This document shows, piece by piece, positions 42,197-51,081 of a DNA stretch of 64,000 nt. Origin of the DNA: PWQG01 sp050486205 (lineage in GTDB: Bacteria > Pseudomonadota > Gammaproteobacteria > Pseudomonadales > Pseudohongiellaceae); the NCBI GenBank assembly GCA_050486205.1, contig JBJHCW010000007.1, positions 62,001 to 126,000 on the forward strand, in the 5' to 3' direction. The notes beneath the pieces were generated by a model that worked only from the letters and a program-made list of their open reading frames with translations, was not told the origin of the DNA and searched no databases. Within the stretch, counting starts at the first letter, position 1. Each line of letters opens with the position of its first letter. Position numbers and translations under genes: made by a program.

Positions 42197-43468
42197 ATGA
42201 CACGAATTGCCTTGCCCGTCTCGGGCCTGCCTTGCCTGTTCACCTTCATGCTGTCTTTCCTGTACTGGGGCACCCTGGCCGGCAGCACACCAGCGCTGGC
42301 CGACAGCGCCTGGACCGACGTGCATCCCATGCGCCGCGAAGCCTTCACCGAAGGTCGCCTGTTCACCTATAACGCCGAAAGTTTCCTGCACCGCTTCAGT
42401 TACCGCAATCTGTCGTCTTCGCCAGGCCCGGGGGATGACGGTCTGTGGGGAAGCGGTGGCAGTATTACCGGAGACCAGCTGTACCTGGAGATCAATGGCC
42501 AGTACACACTGCGGCCGGACAATGAGCGTTACGGCATTATTGCCCGCATGCAGCGTCGGGAGGATTTTGATGGCCGTTTTGACCGACAGATGGTGGGTTT
42601 TTCGCGCCGATTCGGGAGCAACTGGGAAGGCGCTTTCATTTCGGACATCACCGGTGACAAGGGCCTGGTCGATTTCCAGCTGGAGGCCAACTGGCGCCCG
42701 TCCGATGACAGGTTCCTGCGTCTGGCTGTTGTGCAGACTGACAGGTTGTATAACAACAAGAGTGATAGCGGCAACAAATTCTCTACCACACCGACCACGT
42801 ATTTTGCTCACCTTCGCCAGCCATTGGCAGGCCAGGGTTACTTTGAAACCGCAGTCAATTTTACACCAACAGCTGAATACACTGACCGCGATGCCGGTTT
42901 TACCACCGACGCGGATCAACTGCGATGGATGTCCGACATCAGGGTGCCGCTTACCTCACAATGGTATGGGGGCGCACGTATTGAATACGAACGCAGCCAA
43001 AGGCAGTTCAGTGTGGCTGCAGTTGACGGCGCAGTACCGGGCAGTGATTTCTCCCGGGATATGCATCATGTCATGGTGTCGCTGTCATCGCCGTCACATC
43101 AATGGTCGCCGCACTTTGGAATCCGGCATTTCGAACTTGATGAGAGCGGCTGGTTCGGCAGCGGGCTGGCCACCGACGGCAGCAGCTACCGCCGCGAAAG
43201 TGGTGTCTTTGCCGGGGTGACCTACCGCACAGGTGATACACACTGGCTGGAACCGACACTGTTCCTGCAACATGTGGATTTCCAGCGCGAGTTCCTGCAA
43301 CGCCCGCTCGATGACCGGGAGCGGAACGAACTGGTTGGCAAGGTCATCCTGCCCTGGCGTGTGATCATCAACCGCGAAGCCGGTGCCGTGCTGAGCCTCA
43401 ATCCGACGTTCCGGGTGCACCGCTTTGCCTTTGGTGGCGGCAATATACAGTTGCACTGGCCGCTGTAA
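42197..43468 (+). CDS. Predicted outer-membrane beta-barrel protein, family unknown
   Basis: A 423-residue exported protein; the signal peptide runs to about residue 36 (FTFMLSFLYWGTLAGSTPALA). The mature part is rich in alternating aromatic/polar strands with Asp/Gly/Asn turns (LYLEINGQYTLRPDNERYGIIARMQRREDF, NWEGAFISDITGDKGLVDFQLEANWRPSDDRFLRLAVVQ, YFETAVNFTPTAEYTDRDAGFTTDADQLRWMSDIRVPL) and ends GGGNIQLHWPL, so a barrel of about 16 strands is plausible. I recognise no family. It follows the second permease by 42 bp and is probably the last gene of the receptor/ABC unit. It converges on fadI with a 41-bp gap. Confidence 0.65.
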   Translation: MTRIALPVSGLPCLFTFMLSFLYWGTLAGSTPALADSAWTDVHPMRREAFTEGRLFTYNAESFLHRFSYRNLSSSPGPGDDGLWGSGGSITGDQLYLEINGQYTLRPDNERYGIIARMQRREDFDGRFDRQMVGFSRRFGSNWEGAFISDITGDKGLVDFQLEANWRPSDDRFLRLAVVQTDRLYNNKSDSGNKFSTTPTTYFAHLRQPLAGQGYFETAVNFTPTAEYTDRDAGFTTDADQLRWMSDIRVPLTSQWYGGARIEYERSQRQFSVAAVDGAVPGSDFSRDMHHVMVSLSSPSHQWSPHFGIRHFELDESGWFGSGLATDGSSYRRESGVFAGVTYRTGDTHWLEPTLFLQHVDFQREFLQRPLDDRERNELVGKVILPWRVIINREAGAVLSLNPTFRVHRFAFGGGNIQLHWPL

Positions 43469-43509
43469 TGGCCGGCCAGTGCGCGCTGCATACAGCCTCG
43501 CGCAACGGC

Positions 43510-44793
43510 TCAGTCGCGCTCCAGGATCGCTGCCACGCCCATGCCGCCGGCGGTGCACACCGAGATCAGACCCCGGCCCTTGCCTTTGGTTTCCAGAAGC
43601 GCGCCCAGATTGGCAACTATACGCGCGCCGGTGGCAGCAAAGGGGTGACCAAAGGCCAGTGAGCCGCCCCGGACATTCATTTTGCCACGGTCAATGGCGC
43701 CAAGTGCCCCCTCAAGGCCGAGTTTTTCCCGACAGAAACCCTCGTCTTCCCAGGCTTTGAGCGTGCAAAGTGCCTGTGCCGCAAAGGCTTCGTGTATTTC
43801 ATAGTAATCAAAGTCCTGCAGGGCCAGTTCGTGACGTTGCAATAGTTCGCTGACTGCGACAGTGGGTGCCATCAACAGGCCTTCGCCCTGAACAAAGTCG
43901 ATTGCGCTGCTGCGGCCACCTTTCAGCCACGCCAGCACAGGCAAGTCATGCTTTTCGGCATAGGCCTCGCTGACCAGCAGCACGGCAGCGGCGCCGTCGG
44001 TCAGCGGTGTGCTGTTGCCCGCGGTCAGGGTGGCATCGGGTTCCCGTGAAAAGACGGGTTTCAGCGATGCCAGCTTTTCCAGACTGCTGTCGGCGCGCAT
44101 GTTGTTGTCGCGGCCCACACCCTCGTAGGGCATGACCAGGTCGTCAAATTTTCCAGCCTCGTAGGCTGCAGCGGCGTTCTGATGACTCAGAAGCGCCAGT
44201 TCGTCCTGCGCCTGGCGGCTGATCTGCCACTGCCGCGCCATCAGTTCGCAGTGCTCGCCCATGGACAGGCGTGTGCGTGGCTCACCGTTGGCCGGTGGCT
44301 GGGGCGCCATTTCTGACGGGCTCAGCCCCTTGAAGGCGCCCAGGCGTTGTTTTAGGCTGCGAGCCTGTCCCGCCTTGATCAGGCGTTGGGCAAAACGGCG
44401 CTTGAAGACGATGGGCGCATCACTGGTCGTATCGGTACCGGCAGCAATGGCGCAATCAATCTCGCCACTGGCTATTTTACCCGCAGCCATCAGTGCCGCC
44501 TGCAGTGATGTGCCGCAGGCCATCTGCAACGTAATGCCCGGTGTGGCGGGTGACAGATCGGTGCTCAGCACTGCTTCACGGGTCAGGTTCCAGTCTTTTG
44601 AGTGTGTTGTGACAGCGCCGGCAATGACCTCGTCAATCTTGCGTCCGGCCAGGTTGTAGCGCTCGCTCAGACCCTGCAGTGTATCGGCCAGCATGTCCAG
44701 GTTGCTCAGCTCGGCGTAGGCTGTATTGGAGCGGCAGAATGGAATACGGACACCGCCTACAATGGCTACGCGTTGCAATGTGGAATCGTTCAT
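43510..44793 (-). CDS. fadI: Acetyl-CoA C-acyltransferase (3-ketoacyl-CoA thiolase), FadI type
   Basis: A 427-residue thiolase for the last step of fatty-acid beta-oxidation. The nucleophilic Cys is in LQMACGTSLQAAL, the loop histidine in YEIHEAFAAQ, the second catalytic pair in SLAFGHPFAATGARIV and SVCTAGGMGVAAI. AITLTDGAAAVLLVSE is present as STPLTDGAAAVLLVSE. The length and the extra insert around residue 150 fit FadI (long-chain, trifunctional-like) rather than FadA. The gene lies 11 bp after fadJ and is cotranscribed with it; here fadJ comes first, the reverse of the Escherichia coli order. Confidence 0.93.
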   Translation of the reverse strand: MNDSTLQRVAIVGGVRIPFCRSNTAYAELSNLDMLADTLQGLSERYNLAGRKIDEVIAGAVTTHSKDWNLTREAVLSTDLSPATPGITLQMACGTSLQAALMAAGKIASGEIDCAIAAGTDTTSDAPIVFKRRFAQRLIKAGQARSLKQRLGAFKGLSPSEMAPQPPANGEPRTRLSMGEHCELMARQWQISRQAQDELALLSHQNAAAAYEAGKFDDLVMPYEGVGRDNNMRADSSLEKLASLKPVFSREPDATLTAGNSTPLTDGAAAVLLVSEAYAEKHDLPVLAWLKGGRSSAIDFVQGEGLLMAPTVAVSELLQRHELALQDFDYYEIHEAFAAQALCTLKAWEDEGFCREKLGLEGALGAIDRGKMNVRGGSLAFGHPFAATGARIVANLGALLETKGKGRGLISVCTAGGMGVAAILERD

Positions 44794-44804
44794 GTAGCTG
44801 TCCC

Positions 44805-46928
44805 TCAGTCTGACTTCGCTTGGCGGGTTTCTGTTGTGGTCCCGGTCTCAGGTTTGGTCTCGGATTCGGAGTTCTGATCACCTGCGTCGCTCGCCGGTTG
44901 TGTCTGTTGCTGTGCCGGTGCGTTGTCCGGATTTTTCACCTTGAACTGTTCGTCACGGTGTTTCAGGTAGAACATCGGGCCGCCACGGAAGGGCGCAAAA
45001 CCTGTGCCGAACACCATGCCCGCATCCAGCAGGTCCTCATCGGCAACAATACCGTCGCGCAATGCAGCCTGGCACTCATCCGTGTAGGCTTTGATCAGGC
45101 GTTCCGAAATGGCTTCCAGGTCCTGGCCGCGAGCCAGTGAGGCGTTTTTCTGCGGCTTGTCATCTTTCCACACGTACAGGCCTTCGCCACTTTTCTTGCC
45201 CAGCTTGTCCTGCTCCACGTATCGCTGTATGAAGTTGATGGCTTCGGTATCCTTGCTGTCCCGCTGGCCGTTGCCTGACTTGTCCTCGAGCACACGGGTG
45301 ACCATGGCGCAGACATCCAGGCCCACTGTGTCGGCCAGTTCCACCGGCCCCATCGGCATGCCAAATGCTTCTGCCGCCTCGTCAATGGCCTCCGCCGGTA
45401 TACCTTCCAGATGAATCTTCAGGGCTTCCATCATGTAGGGGGCAAGCACGCGATTGACCAGAAAGCCCGGGCTGCTCTTCACCGGCAGCGGGAAACGGCT
45501 GATCTGGCCGCAGAAAGCGGCGGCTTTTTGCACGTTTGCCTTTGAACTTTTTTCACTGGCCACCACTTCCACCAACGGCATTTTAGGCACCGGGTTGAAG
45601 AAGTGCAGGCCCACAAGGCGCGAAGGTTTCTTCAGCACTTCGGCGAGTTTCTCCAGTGGGATGGCCGAGGTGTTGGTGGCCAGCACAGCGTCTTTTTTCA
45701 GCTTTGGCTCCAGCTCCTCAAACAGTTTCTGTTTGGCCTCGGCATCCTCGAAGATCGCTTCGATGACCACGTCGGCACGTGACACCCGGTTACCTTCAAC
45801 ATCGGGTTGCAGGCGAGCCAACGCTGCCTTGACCTTCTCCGGATGACGCAGCTTCTTGCGGAAGAGTTTCTCGGCACGTTTCAGCGCCGGTTCGATATAC
45901 TTCATCTCACGGTCCTGCAAGCTGACATCCAGCCCGCGCAGCACACACCAGGCGGCAATATCGCCACCCATCACGCCAGCGCCGACCACATGGACATTGC
46001 GGGCCCTGAAGTCTGACTGCTTGCCCTGGGCCTTGAGATTCTCCATGAGGCGGAATACACGGCGCAGTCCGATGGCTGTTGGCGTTACCATGAGCTCTCC
46101 AACTGCCCTGGCTTCTTCACGCATCATGCGGGATTTGTTGGCGCCGTATTGTTCCCAGGTCCCGATCAGGCGATAGGGGGCTGGATAGTGCTCCGGGCGC
46201 GCCTTGCTGGCGGTGCGCTTGCGCATCTGCGCGGAAATTACCGTGCGCGCCGCGGTCAGATTGGTGGCCTTTTGCATCAGACCTGGCCCTTCGCTGCTGC
46301 GTTTCTTCAATATGGCGCGCCGCGCCGCCCAGTTCAGTTCTTCATGGCGCCCGATGACCTCATCCACCAGGCCTGCGCTGCGCGCCGCTCGCGCAGAGAT
46401 CTGGCGGGCGGTCAGCATCAGTTCCATGGCTTTCAGGCCACCGATGCGTTGCACCGAGCGTACCGAGCCGCCGAAGCCGGGGAAAATGCCAAGTTGCACT
46501 TCCGGGAAACCCAGTTTGGTTGATGATGTGTCCTTTGCAATACGGTAGTCGCATGCCAGCGCCATCTCCAGGCCGCCACCAAGGCAGAAACCCTCGATGG
46601 CCGCCACGGTGGGACAGGGCAGCGCTTCCAGGCGATTGAACATGTCATGCACGCGCTCGATCTCGGCGGTCACGGCTTCGGCGTTGTCAAAGCCGTCGAA
46701 TTCGCGCACATCGGCGCCGTAGACAAACCCGGTTGACTTGCCGGAAAGTATGGCCAGCCCGCGTGGTGGATTTTTCTCGGCAGCGTCAAGCAGGCTCTCG
46801 AACTCCTCGAGCACCGCTCGCGACAGGGAATTGATTTTTTCGCCATCTCGATCCAGGTACAGCCACAGGATGTTGTCCTGGTCGAGGCTGACCTGCCAGT
46901 TGCGGCACTCCGGTAAATCCATGCTCAT
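44805..46928 (-). CDS. fadJ: Enoyl-CoA hydratase / 3-hydroxyacyl-CoA dehydrogenase, FadJ type
   Basis: A 707-residue bifunctional beta-oxidation enzyme. The N-terminal crotonase domain (about 1-200) has the oxyanion segment SGKSTGFVYGADVREF and IEGFCLGGGLEMALACDYRIA with the catalytic acids in KLGFPEVQLGIFPGFGG. The dehydrogenase part has the NAD-binding VVGAGVMGGDIAA, IEAIFEDAEAKQKLF, the catalytic His in VGLHFFNPVPKMPLVEVV, and PGFLVNRVLAPYM. The last 40 residues are a low-complexity Gln/Ser/Thr/Glu-rich tail with no counterpart in typical FadJ. The protein is otherwise complete. It starts 40 bp after the alkaline phosphatase stop. Confidence 0.93.
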   Translation of the reverse strand: MSMDLPECRNWQVSLDQDNILWLYLDRDGEKINSLSRAVLEEFESLLDAAEKNPPRGLAILSGKSTGFVYGADVREFDGFDNAEAVTAEIERVHDMFNRLEALPCPTVAAIEGFCLGGGLEMALACDYRIAKDTSSTKLGFPEVQLGIFPGFGGSVRSVQRIGGLKAMELMLTARQISARAARSAGLVDEVIGRHEELNWAARRAILKKRSSEGPGLMQKATNLTAARTVISAQMRKRTASKARPEHYPAPYRLIGTWEQYGANKSRMMREEARAVGELMVTPTAIGLRRVFRLMENLKAQGKQSDFRARNVHVVGAGVMGGDIAAWCVLRGLDVSLQDREMKYIEPALKRAEKLFRKKLRHPEKVKAALARLQPDVEGNRVSRADVVIEAIFEDAEAKQKLFEELEPKLKKDAVLATNTSAIPLEKLAEVLKKPSRLVGLHFFNPVPKMPLVEVVASEKSSKANVQKAAAFCGQISRFPLPVKSSPGFLVNRVLAPYMMEALKIHLEGIPAEAIDEAAEAFGMPMGPVELADTVGLDVCAMVTRVLEDKSGNGQRDSKDTEAINFIQRYVEQDKLGKKSGEGLYVWKDDKPQKNASLARGQDLEAISERLIKAYTDECQAALRDGIVADEDLLDAGMVFGTGFAPFRGGPMFYLKHRDEQFKVKNPDNAPAQQQTQPASDAGDQNSESETKPETGTTTETRQAKSD

Positions 46929-46968
46929 GGTCTCACTCGCTGTTTGTCAGTGGCGTCTGTTGTCACAC

Positions 46969-48576
46969 TTACTGTGCTGGCTCCAGGCCGGCAGCATGAC
47001 GCATGACGTGGTAGATGTAATGTTGTTCATGGGTGCTGCTGAAAAGATGCGCCCAGGGCCCCTTGGCGTAGATGGCGACATCCTCGCCGGCATGGGATTC
47101 CAGATCCAGTGGCACCAGGGCTTCCTGGTGGAAGTCGGGGTGCGTGGTGTCCACAGCCCTCAGATCCTGCCGACCGGGCTCTGGCGGGTGGCGATAACGC
47201 AGGTCGCCGCCCACGTGTTCGGCAAACCCTCTGCCGTCGCGGTAGCCAAGTGTGGTGTAGGGCAGGTTGTCACGTGCCAGTCTTGGTGCTGATGCGGGTT
47301 CACCCTGTGGATTGTTGCCCACCACGGTGCCCAGAATCGGATTGCCGCGGGTGGGGTAGCCGGTCAGGGTCAATGTGTGACTGTGATCGGCGGTGACAAT
47401 GATCAGTGTGTCTTCACTGTTGGTCAGATCCAGTGCAGTCTGTACGGCAACGGAAAACTCGCGTGCATCCTCCAGCGCCCGATAGGCATTGCCGGCGTGA
47501 TGCCCATGGTCGATGCGGCCGCCCTCAATCATCAGAAAATAACCCTGGTCAAGGTTCTGGAGAATTCGGATGGCCGTTTCCGTCATCTGGGGCAGGCCGG
47601 GCTCTGTGGCGCTGTCATCAGCGCGATCGGGTGAGTAATTCATGTGAGAGCGGTTGAACAGGCCAAGGACATGCTGCGTGTTGCCGGTGTCAAGGTTGGC
47701 CAGCTGTTCGCGATTCCAGACAAAGGCGCTGTTGTCGTACCGGGCCTGCCATTCGTTGATCAGGTCGCGGCCGTCCTCACGCATACCGGGCTGGCCGGTG
47801 AGCGGATCATTGGTGGCAGTGGGCAAAAAGTACTGCAGGCCACCACCAAGGGCGACGTTGATGCCCTTGCCGTAGTCAAAGTCGATGAGTTGGCTGGCGA
47901 TGTCCCTGCAGCCGGCTGCCAGGGCCTCGGCGGGCATGTCCGAATCGGCCTCCCAGTCGCGTTCCGGCACATGGGCAAACGTCGCCGCGGGTGTGGCATG
48001 GGTGATCCGGGTGGTGGTCACGATACCGGTGGCCCAGCCTGCGCTGGCGGCCTGTTGCAGGAAGGTGGGTACGTGGCTGTCCAGCGAGGACTCGCAGTCC
48101 CCGCGCAGTGCATGCTGGTCAATGCCGATGAAGCCGGCCCGGGTCTTGATGCCACTCATCATGGCGGTCATGGTACCAGCCGAGTCGGCGGTCTGCTGGT
48201 TGGTGTTATAGGTCTTGGCCATGGCCACAGCCGGGAACTGCTCGAAGGACAGGAAATTTTCCTCCCCGCTTTGTCCGCGCTGTTGTCCATCATGGATGCG
48301 TGCGGCGGTGACTGTGGTAACGCCCATGCCATCACCAACAAACAGGATGATGTTGCGGGCCCGGTTTGTATTGGGTTGCAGGGCCAGCATACGCTGCAGC
48401 TCGGCCTGACCGCTGCTGTACCAGTATTCGGGTGACTCGTTGTCCGGAGCAGGGTACAGCGGTACATTGCCGGTTTGAGCCATGAGCGCCGATGACAACA
48501 GCAGGCTGCCGAGAAAACCGGGCAGGGTGAGGTAATTTGCGGACAGTCTGGCGCATTTCAACGCATCGATCTGCAT
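46969..48576 (-). CDS. Secreted alkaline phosphatase (PhoA superfamily)
   Basis: About 535 residues from the ATG ending at 48576, chosen for the GGGAG at an 8-base distance and the resulting signal peptide (YLTLPGFLGSLLLSSALMAQ). Metal and catalytic motifs are intact: NIILFVGDGMGVTTVTAARI, the phospho-serine in QTADSAGTMTAMMSG, EGGRIDHGHHAGNAYRALED, and TADHSHTLTLTGYP. The C-terminal HVGGDLRYRHPPEPG and HAGEDVAIYAKGPWAHLFSSTHEQHYIYHVM are typical of the PF00245 family. It hydrolyses phosphate monoesters in the periplasm or outside the cell, normally under phosphate limitation. No PHO box was identified. Its place directly upstream of fadJ is unusual. Confidence 0.92.
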   Translation of the reverse strand: MQIDALKCARLSANYLTLPGFLGSLLLSSALMAQTGNVPLYPAPDNESPEYWYSSGQAELQRMLALQPNTNRARNIILFVGDGMGVTTVTAARIHDGQQRGQSGEENFLSFEQFPAVAMAKTYNTNQQTADSAGTMTAMMSGIKTRAGFIGIDQHALRGDCESSLDSHVPTFLQQAASAGWATGIVTTTRITHATPAATFAHVPERDWEADSDMPAEALAAGCRDIASQLIDFDYGKGINVALGGGLQYFLPTATNDPLTGQPGMREDGRDLINEWQARYDNSAFVWNREQLANLDTGNTQHVLGLFNRSHMNYSPDRADDSATEPGLPQMTETAIRILQNLDQGYFLMIEGGRIDHGHHAGNAYRALEDAREFSVAVQTALDLTNSEDTLIIVTADHSHTLTLTGYPTRGNPILGTVVGNNPQGEPASAPRLARDNLPYTTLGYRDGRGFAEHVGGDLRYRHPPEPGRQDLRAVDTTHPDFHQEALVPLDLESHAGEDVAIYAKGPWAHLFSSTHEQHYIYHVMRHAAGLEPAQ

Positions 48577-48734
48577 GTTGCGTTTCTCCCCGTGCATCAC
48601 CACCCAGAGGTGGCTGAATGACCACATGTTACCGTGCTGTACGTCGGTTGACCAACTGATCCTGTTCTGTGTCGCCAGCGTTAAATGATATACACTGGTT
48701 AAGTAAACGTTTTTTGACTGATCGGAGGGTCACC

Positions 48735-50987
48735 ATGTTTGCCGCAATCATGAAATTCATGCGGGACAACAACGTTCTGCCGCGCATATCAGACACCGAG
48801 CGCCAGGCGCTGGAAGCGGGCACCGTATGGATTGATGGCGACATTTTCTCGGGTAATCCGGACTTTGGCGCCATGCTCCGGCACCCTTACAACGATTACT
48901 CGGAGGAGGAACGGGCGTTCATTGACGGGCCGACCGAAGAGTTGTGCCTGATGATCGACCCCTACAAAATCGAGCGCACGCGCAAGGTGCCCGAGGACGT
49001 TGTGGCCTTCATCAAGGAACAGGGGTTCATGGGCTTGCTGATTCCCCGTGAGTTCGGTGGAAAGGGGTTTTCCACGCTCGCCATTTCCACGATCATGGGC
49101 AAGATCAATTCATATTGCCCGACGGTGGGCACTCTGGTGGTGATCCCCAACTCGCTCGGCGCCGGCGAGCTGCTGGTGCACTATGGCACCGAAGAGCAGA
49201 AGCAGGCCTACCTGCCCAAACTGGCAAGCGGTGAGTACGTACCGTGCTTTGGTCTGACCGAACCCAATGCCGGTTCCGACGCGGCGTCGATCAAGGCTGA
49301 AGGTGTTGTGTTCCGCGATGAAGACGGTGAGATCAGAATCAGGCTCAACTTCCGCAAGCGGTATATTACCCTGGCGCCGATTGCCAACCTGATCTCGCTG
49401 GCGTTCCAGATGCACGATCCGGAGAATCTGCTGGGCAAGGGCACGGCCCCGGGTATTACGGTCATCATGCTGCACAAGGGAGTCAAGGGCCTGACTACCG
49501 GCGACCATCATGTACCCATCGGCCTGGGTTTCTACAATGGACCGGTTCTGGGCGACGACGTCATCGCCTCGCCCGATCAGATCATTGGTGGTCCGGCCTG
49601 CGCAGGCCAGGGCTGGCGTATGCTGATGGAGCAACTGGCAGGTGGCCGGGCGGTATCACTGCCAGCGGGTGCCATCGCAGGCATGAAAGCCATAGCCGCG
49701 GCAACCGGTGCCTACTCCATGGTTCGTCACCAGTTCGGAATCCCCATTGGCCTGATGGAAGGTGTCCAGGAAAAAGTGGCAAGGGTGGCAGCGTTTGCCT
49801 ATATGTTCGAGGGTGCCAGAATCTACAGCTGCTCGGCCATTGACGGCGGCGAACAGCCACCGGTGGTCTCTGCACTGCTCAAGTCGAGCAGCACCGACTA
49901 TGCCCAGAAGGCAGCCATTGATGGCATGGACGTGTTTTCCGGCGCTGGCGTGATGCAGGGGCCCAACAACATCCTCGGTGGTGGGTACACCAGTGCGCCG
50001 GTGAGCATTACTGTCGAAGGCGCCAACATCATGACCCGCACACTGATTGTTTTTGGTCAGGGTGCAACACGTTGTCACCCCCATGCCTTGCCGTTGGTCC
50101 ACGCGGTCGAGGAAAACGATGCATCGGCATTCCGCAAGCGCCTGTTCGGCTGGTTGGGTCACACCGTGAGCAACCTGTTCCGCACCCGCGTACGGGGTCT
50201 GACCCGCGGCTTCAGCGCCGGCAGCCCGGTCGCGGGCCCCACGGCCACGTACTACCGCCGGCTTGCCTGGTCAGCCAGTCGTTTTGCACTGTTGACCGAT
50301 CTGGCCCTGTATTTTATTGGTGGCAAGCTCAAGGCCCGTGGCAACCTGACCGGTCGTTATGCTGATGCACTGACCTGGCAGGTGCTGGCGCTGTCTGCGC
50401 TGCGTCGGTTCGAGGCCGAAGGGCGGCGCAGCGAAGACCTGCCGCTTGTGCAGTTTGCCTGTGAGTATTCCCTGCAGCAGATCCAGCAGGCCTTTGAAGG
50501 CATACATACCAACTTTGACGCACCGGTCATTGGCTGGTGGCTGCGCGGCCCTGCCTCCTTTTTCCTGCGCGTCAATCCGCTGGGTCGTGGTCCGTCGGAT
50601 CGTTTGATTGCCCGCACTGCGGCGACCGTACAGGTAATGAACGAGCAGTTCCGGCGCCTCACCAGTGACCTGGCGCCGGCGCCTGAAGACCGCGCAGGCA
50701 TGGGGCGGCTGATGAAGGCGTTTCGCCTGCACACGGAAGCCCGGCCGGTGGTGGCCAAGATCACCAAGGGCCAGAAAGCCGGCAAGATCCCGCGCGGCAT
50801 GGCTCACGCGGTGCTGGAGCAGGCCCTGGAAGCCAAGCTGATCACGCGCACCGAAGCCGATTTGCTGGAGGCCGCAGAGGCGGCAGCCCAGGCGGCGATC
50901 GAAGTGGATGTGTTCACGCACGAGGAGTATTTCGGCAGTTCGGCGCAGCCTCCCCATGAGGCACATGCGTTGAAAAAGGCTGGATGA
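48735..50987 (+). CDS. fadE: Acyl-CoA dehydrogenase, FadE type
   Basis: A 750-residue flavoenzyme for the first oxidation step of beta-oxidation. The ATG at 48735 is supported by GGAGGG six bases upstream. The acyl-CoA dehydrogenase core is seen in GFMGLLIPREFGGKGFSTLAIS, PCFGLTEPNAGSDAASIKAEG, VSLPAGAIAGMKAIAAATGAYSMVRHQFG, and ASAFRKRLFGWL. A C-terminal domain of about 200 residues (DUF1974-like) completes the FadE architecture. It lacks the two N-terminal membrane helices of the 814-residue Escherichia coli FadE and is soluble or peripherally bound. It is divergent from the alkaline phosphatase-fadJ-fadI unit across 158 bp. Confidence 0.93.
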   Translation: MFAAIMKFMRDNNVLPRISDTERQALEAGTVWIDGDIFSGNPDFGAMLRHPYNDYSEEERAFIDGPTEELCLMIDPYKIERTRKVPEDVVAFIKEQGFMGLLIPREFGGKGFSTLAISTIMGKINSYCPTVGTLVVIPNSLGAGELLVHYGTEEQKQAYLPKLASGEYVPCFGLTEPNAGSDAASIKAEGVVFRDEDGEIRIRLNFRKRYITLAPIANLISLAFQMHDPENLLGKGTAPGITVIMLHKGVKGLTTGDHHVPIGLGFYNGPVLGDDVIASPDQIIGGPACAGQGWRMLMEQLAGGRAVSLPAGAIAGMKAIAAATGAYSMVRHQFGIPIGLMEGVQEKVARVAAFAYMFEGARIYSCSAIDGGEQPPVVSALLKSSSTDYAQKAAIDGMDVFSGAGVMQGPNNILGGGYTSAPVSITVEGANIMTRTLIVFGQGATRCHPHALPLVHAVEENDASAFRKRLFGWLGHTVSNLFRTRVRGLTRGFSAGSPVAGPTATYYRRLAWSASRFALLTDLALYFIGGKLKARGNLTGRYADALTWQVLALSALRRFEAEGRRSEDLPLVQFACEYSLQQIQQAFEGIHTNFDAPVIGWWLRGPASFFLRVNPLGRGPSDRLIARTAATVQVMNEQFRRLTSDLAPAPEDRAGMGRLMKAFRLHTEARPVVAKITKGQKAGKIPRGMAHAVLEQALEAKLITRTEADLLEAAEAAAQAAIEVDVFTHEEYFGSSAQPPHEAHALKKAG

Positions 50988-51010
50988 TAGATGAACGGAT
51001 TCATATTCTG

Positions 51011-51039
51011 TTGATGGCATGCAGGTGATACATTAGGAT
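51011..51039 (+). promoter_or_regulatory. Possible promoter for the 339-aa secreted protein
   Basis: TTGATG (51011-51016) and TAGGAT (51034-51039) with 17-bp spacing; each box matches four of six consensus bases. Confidence 0.35.
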
Positions 51040-51081
51040 TCAGGTAGTCAATAATTAAAACAACAGGCTGAGGTGGCCGTT

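Noticed and set aside
48669..48734. Upstream start for fadE
   Set aside because: The ATG at 48735 has GGAGGG at the right distance and gives the usual N-terminus; the upstream extension has no ribosome site.
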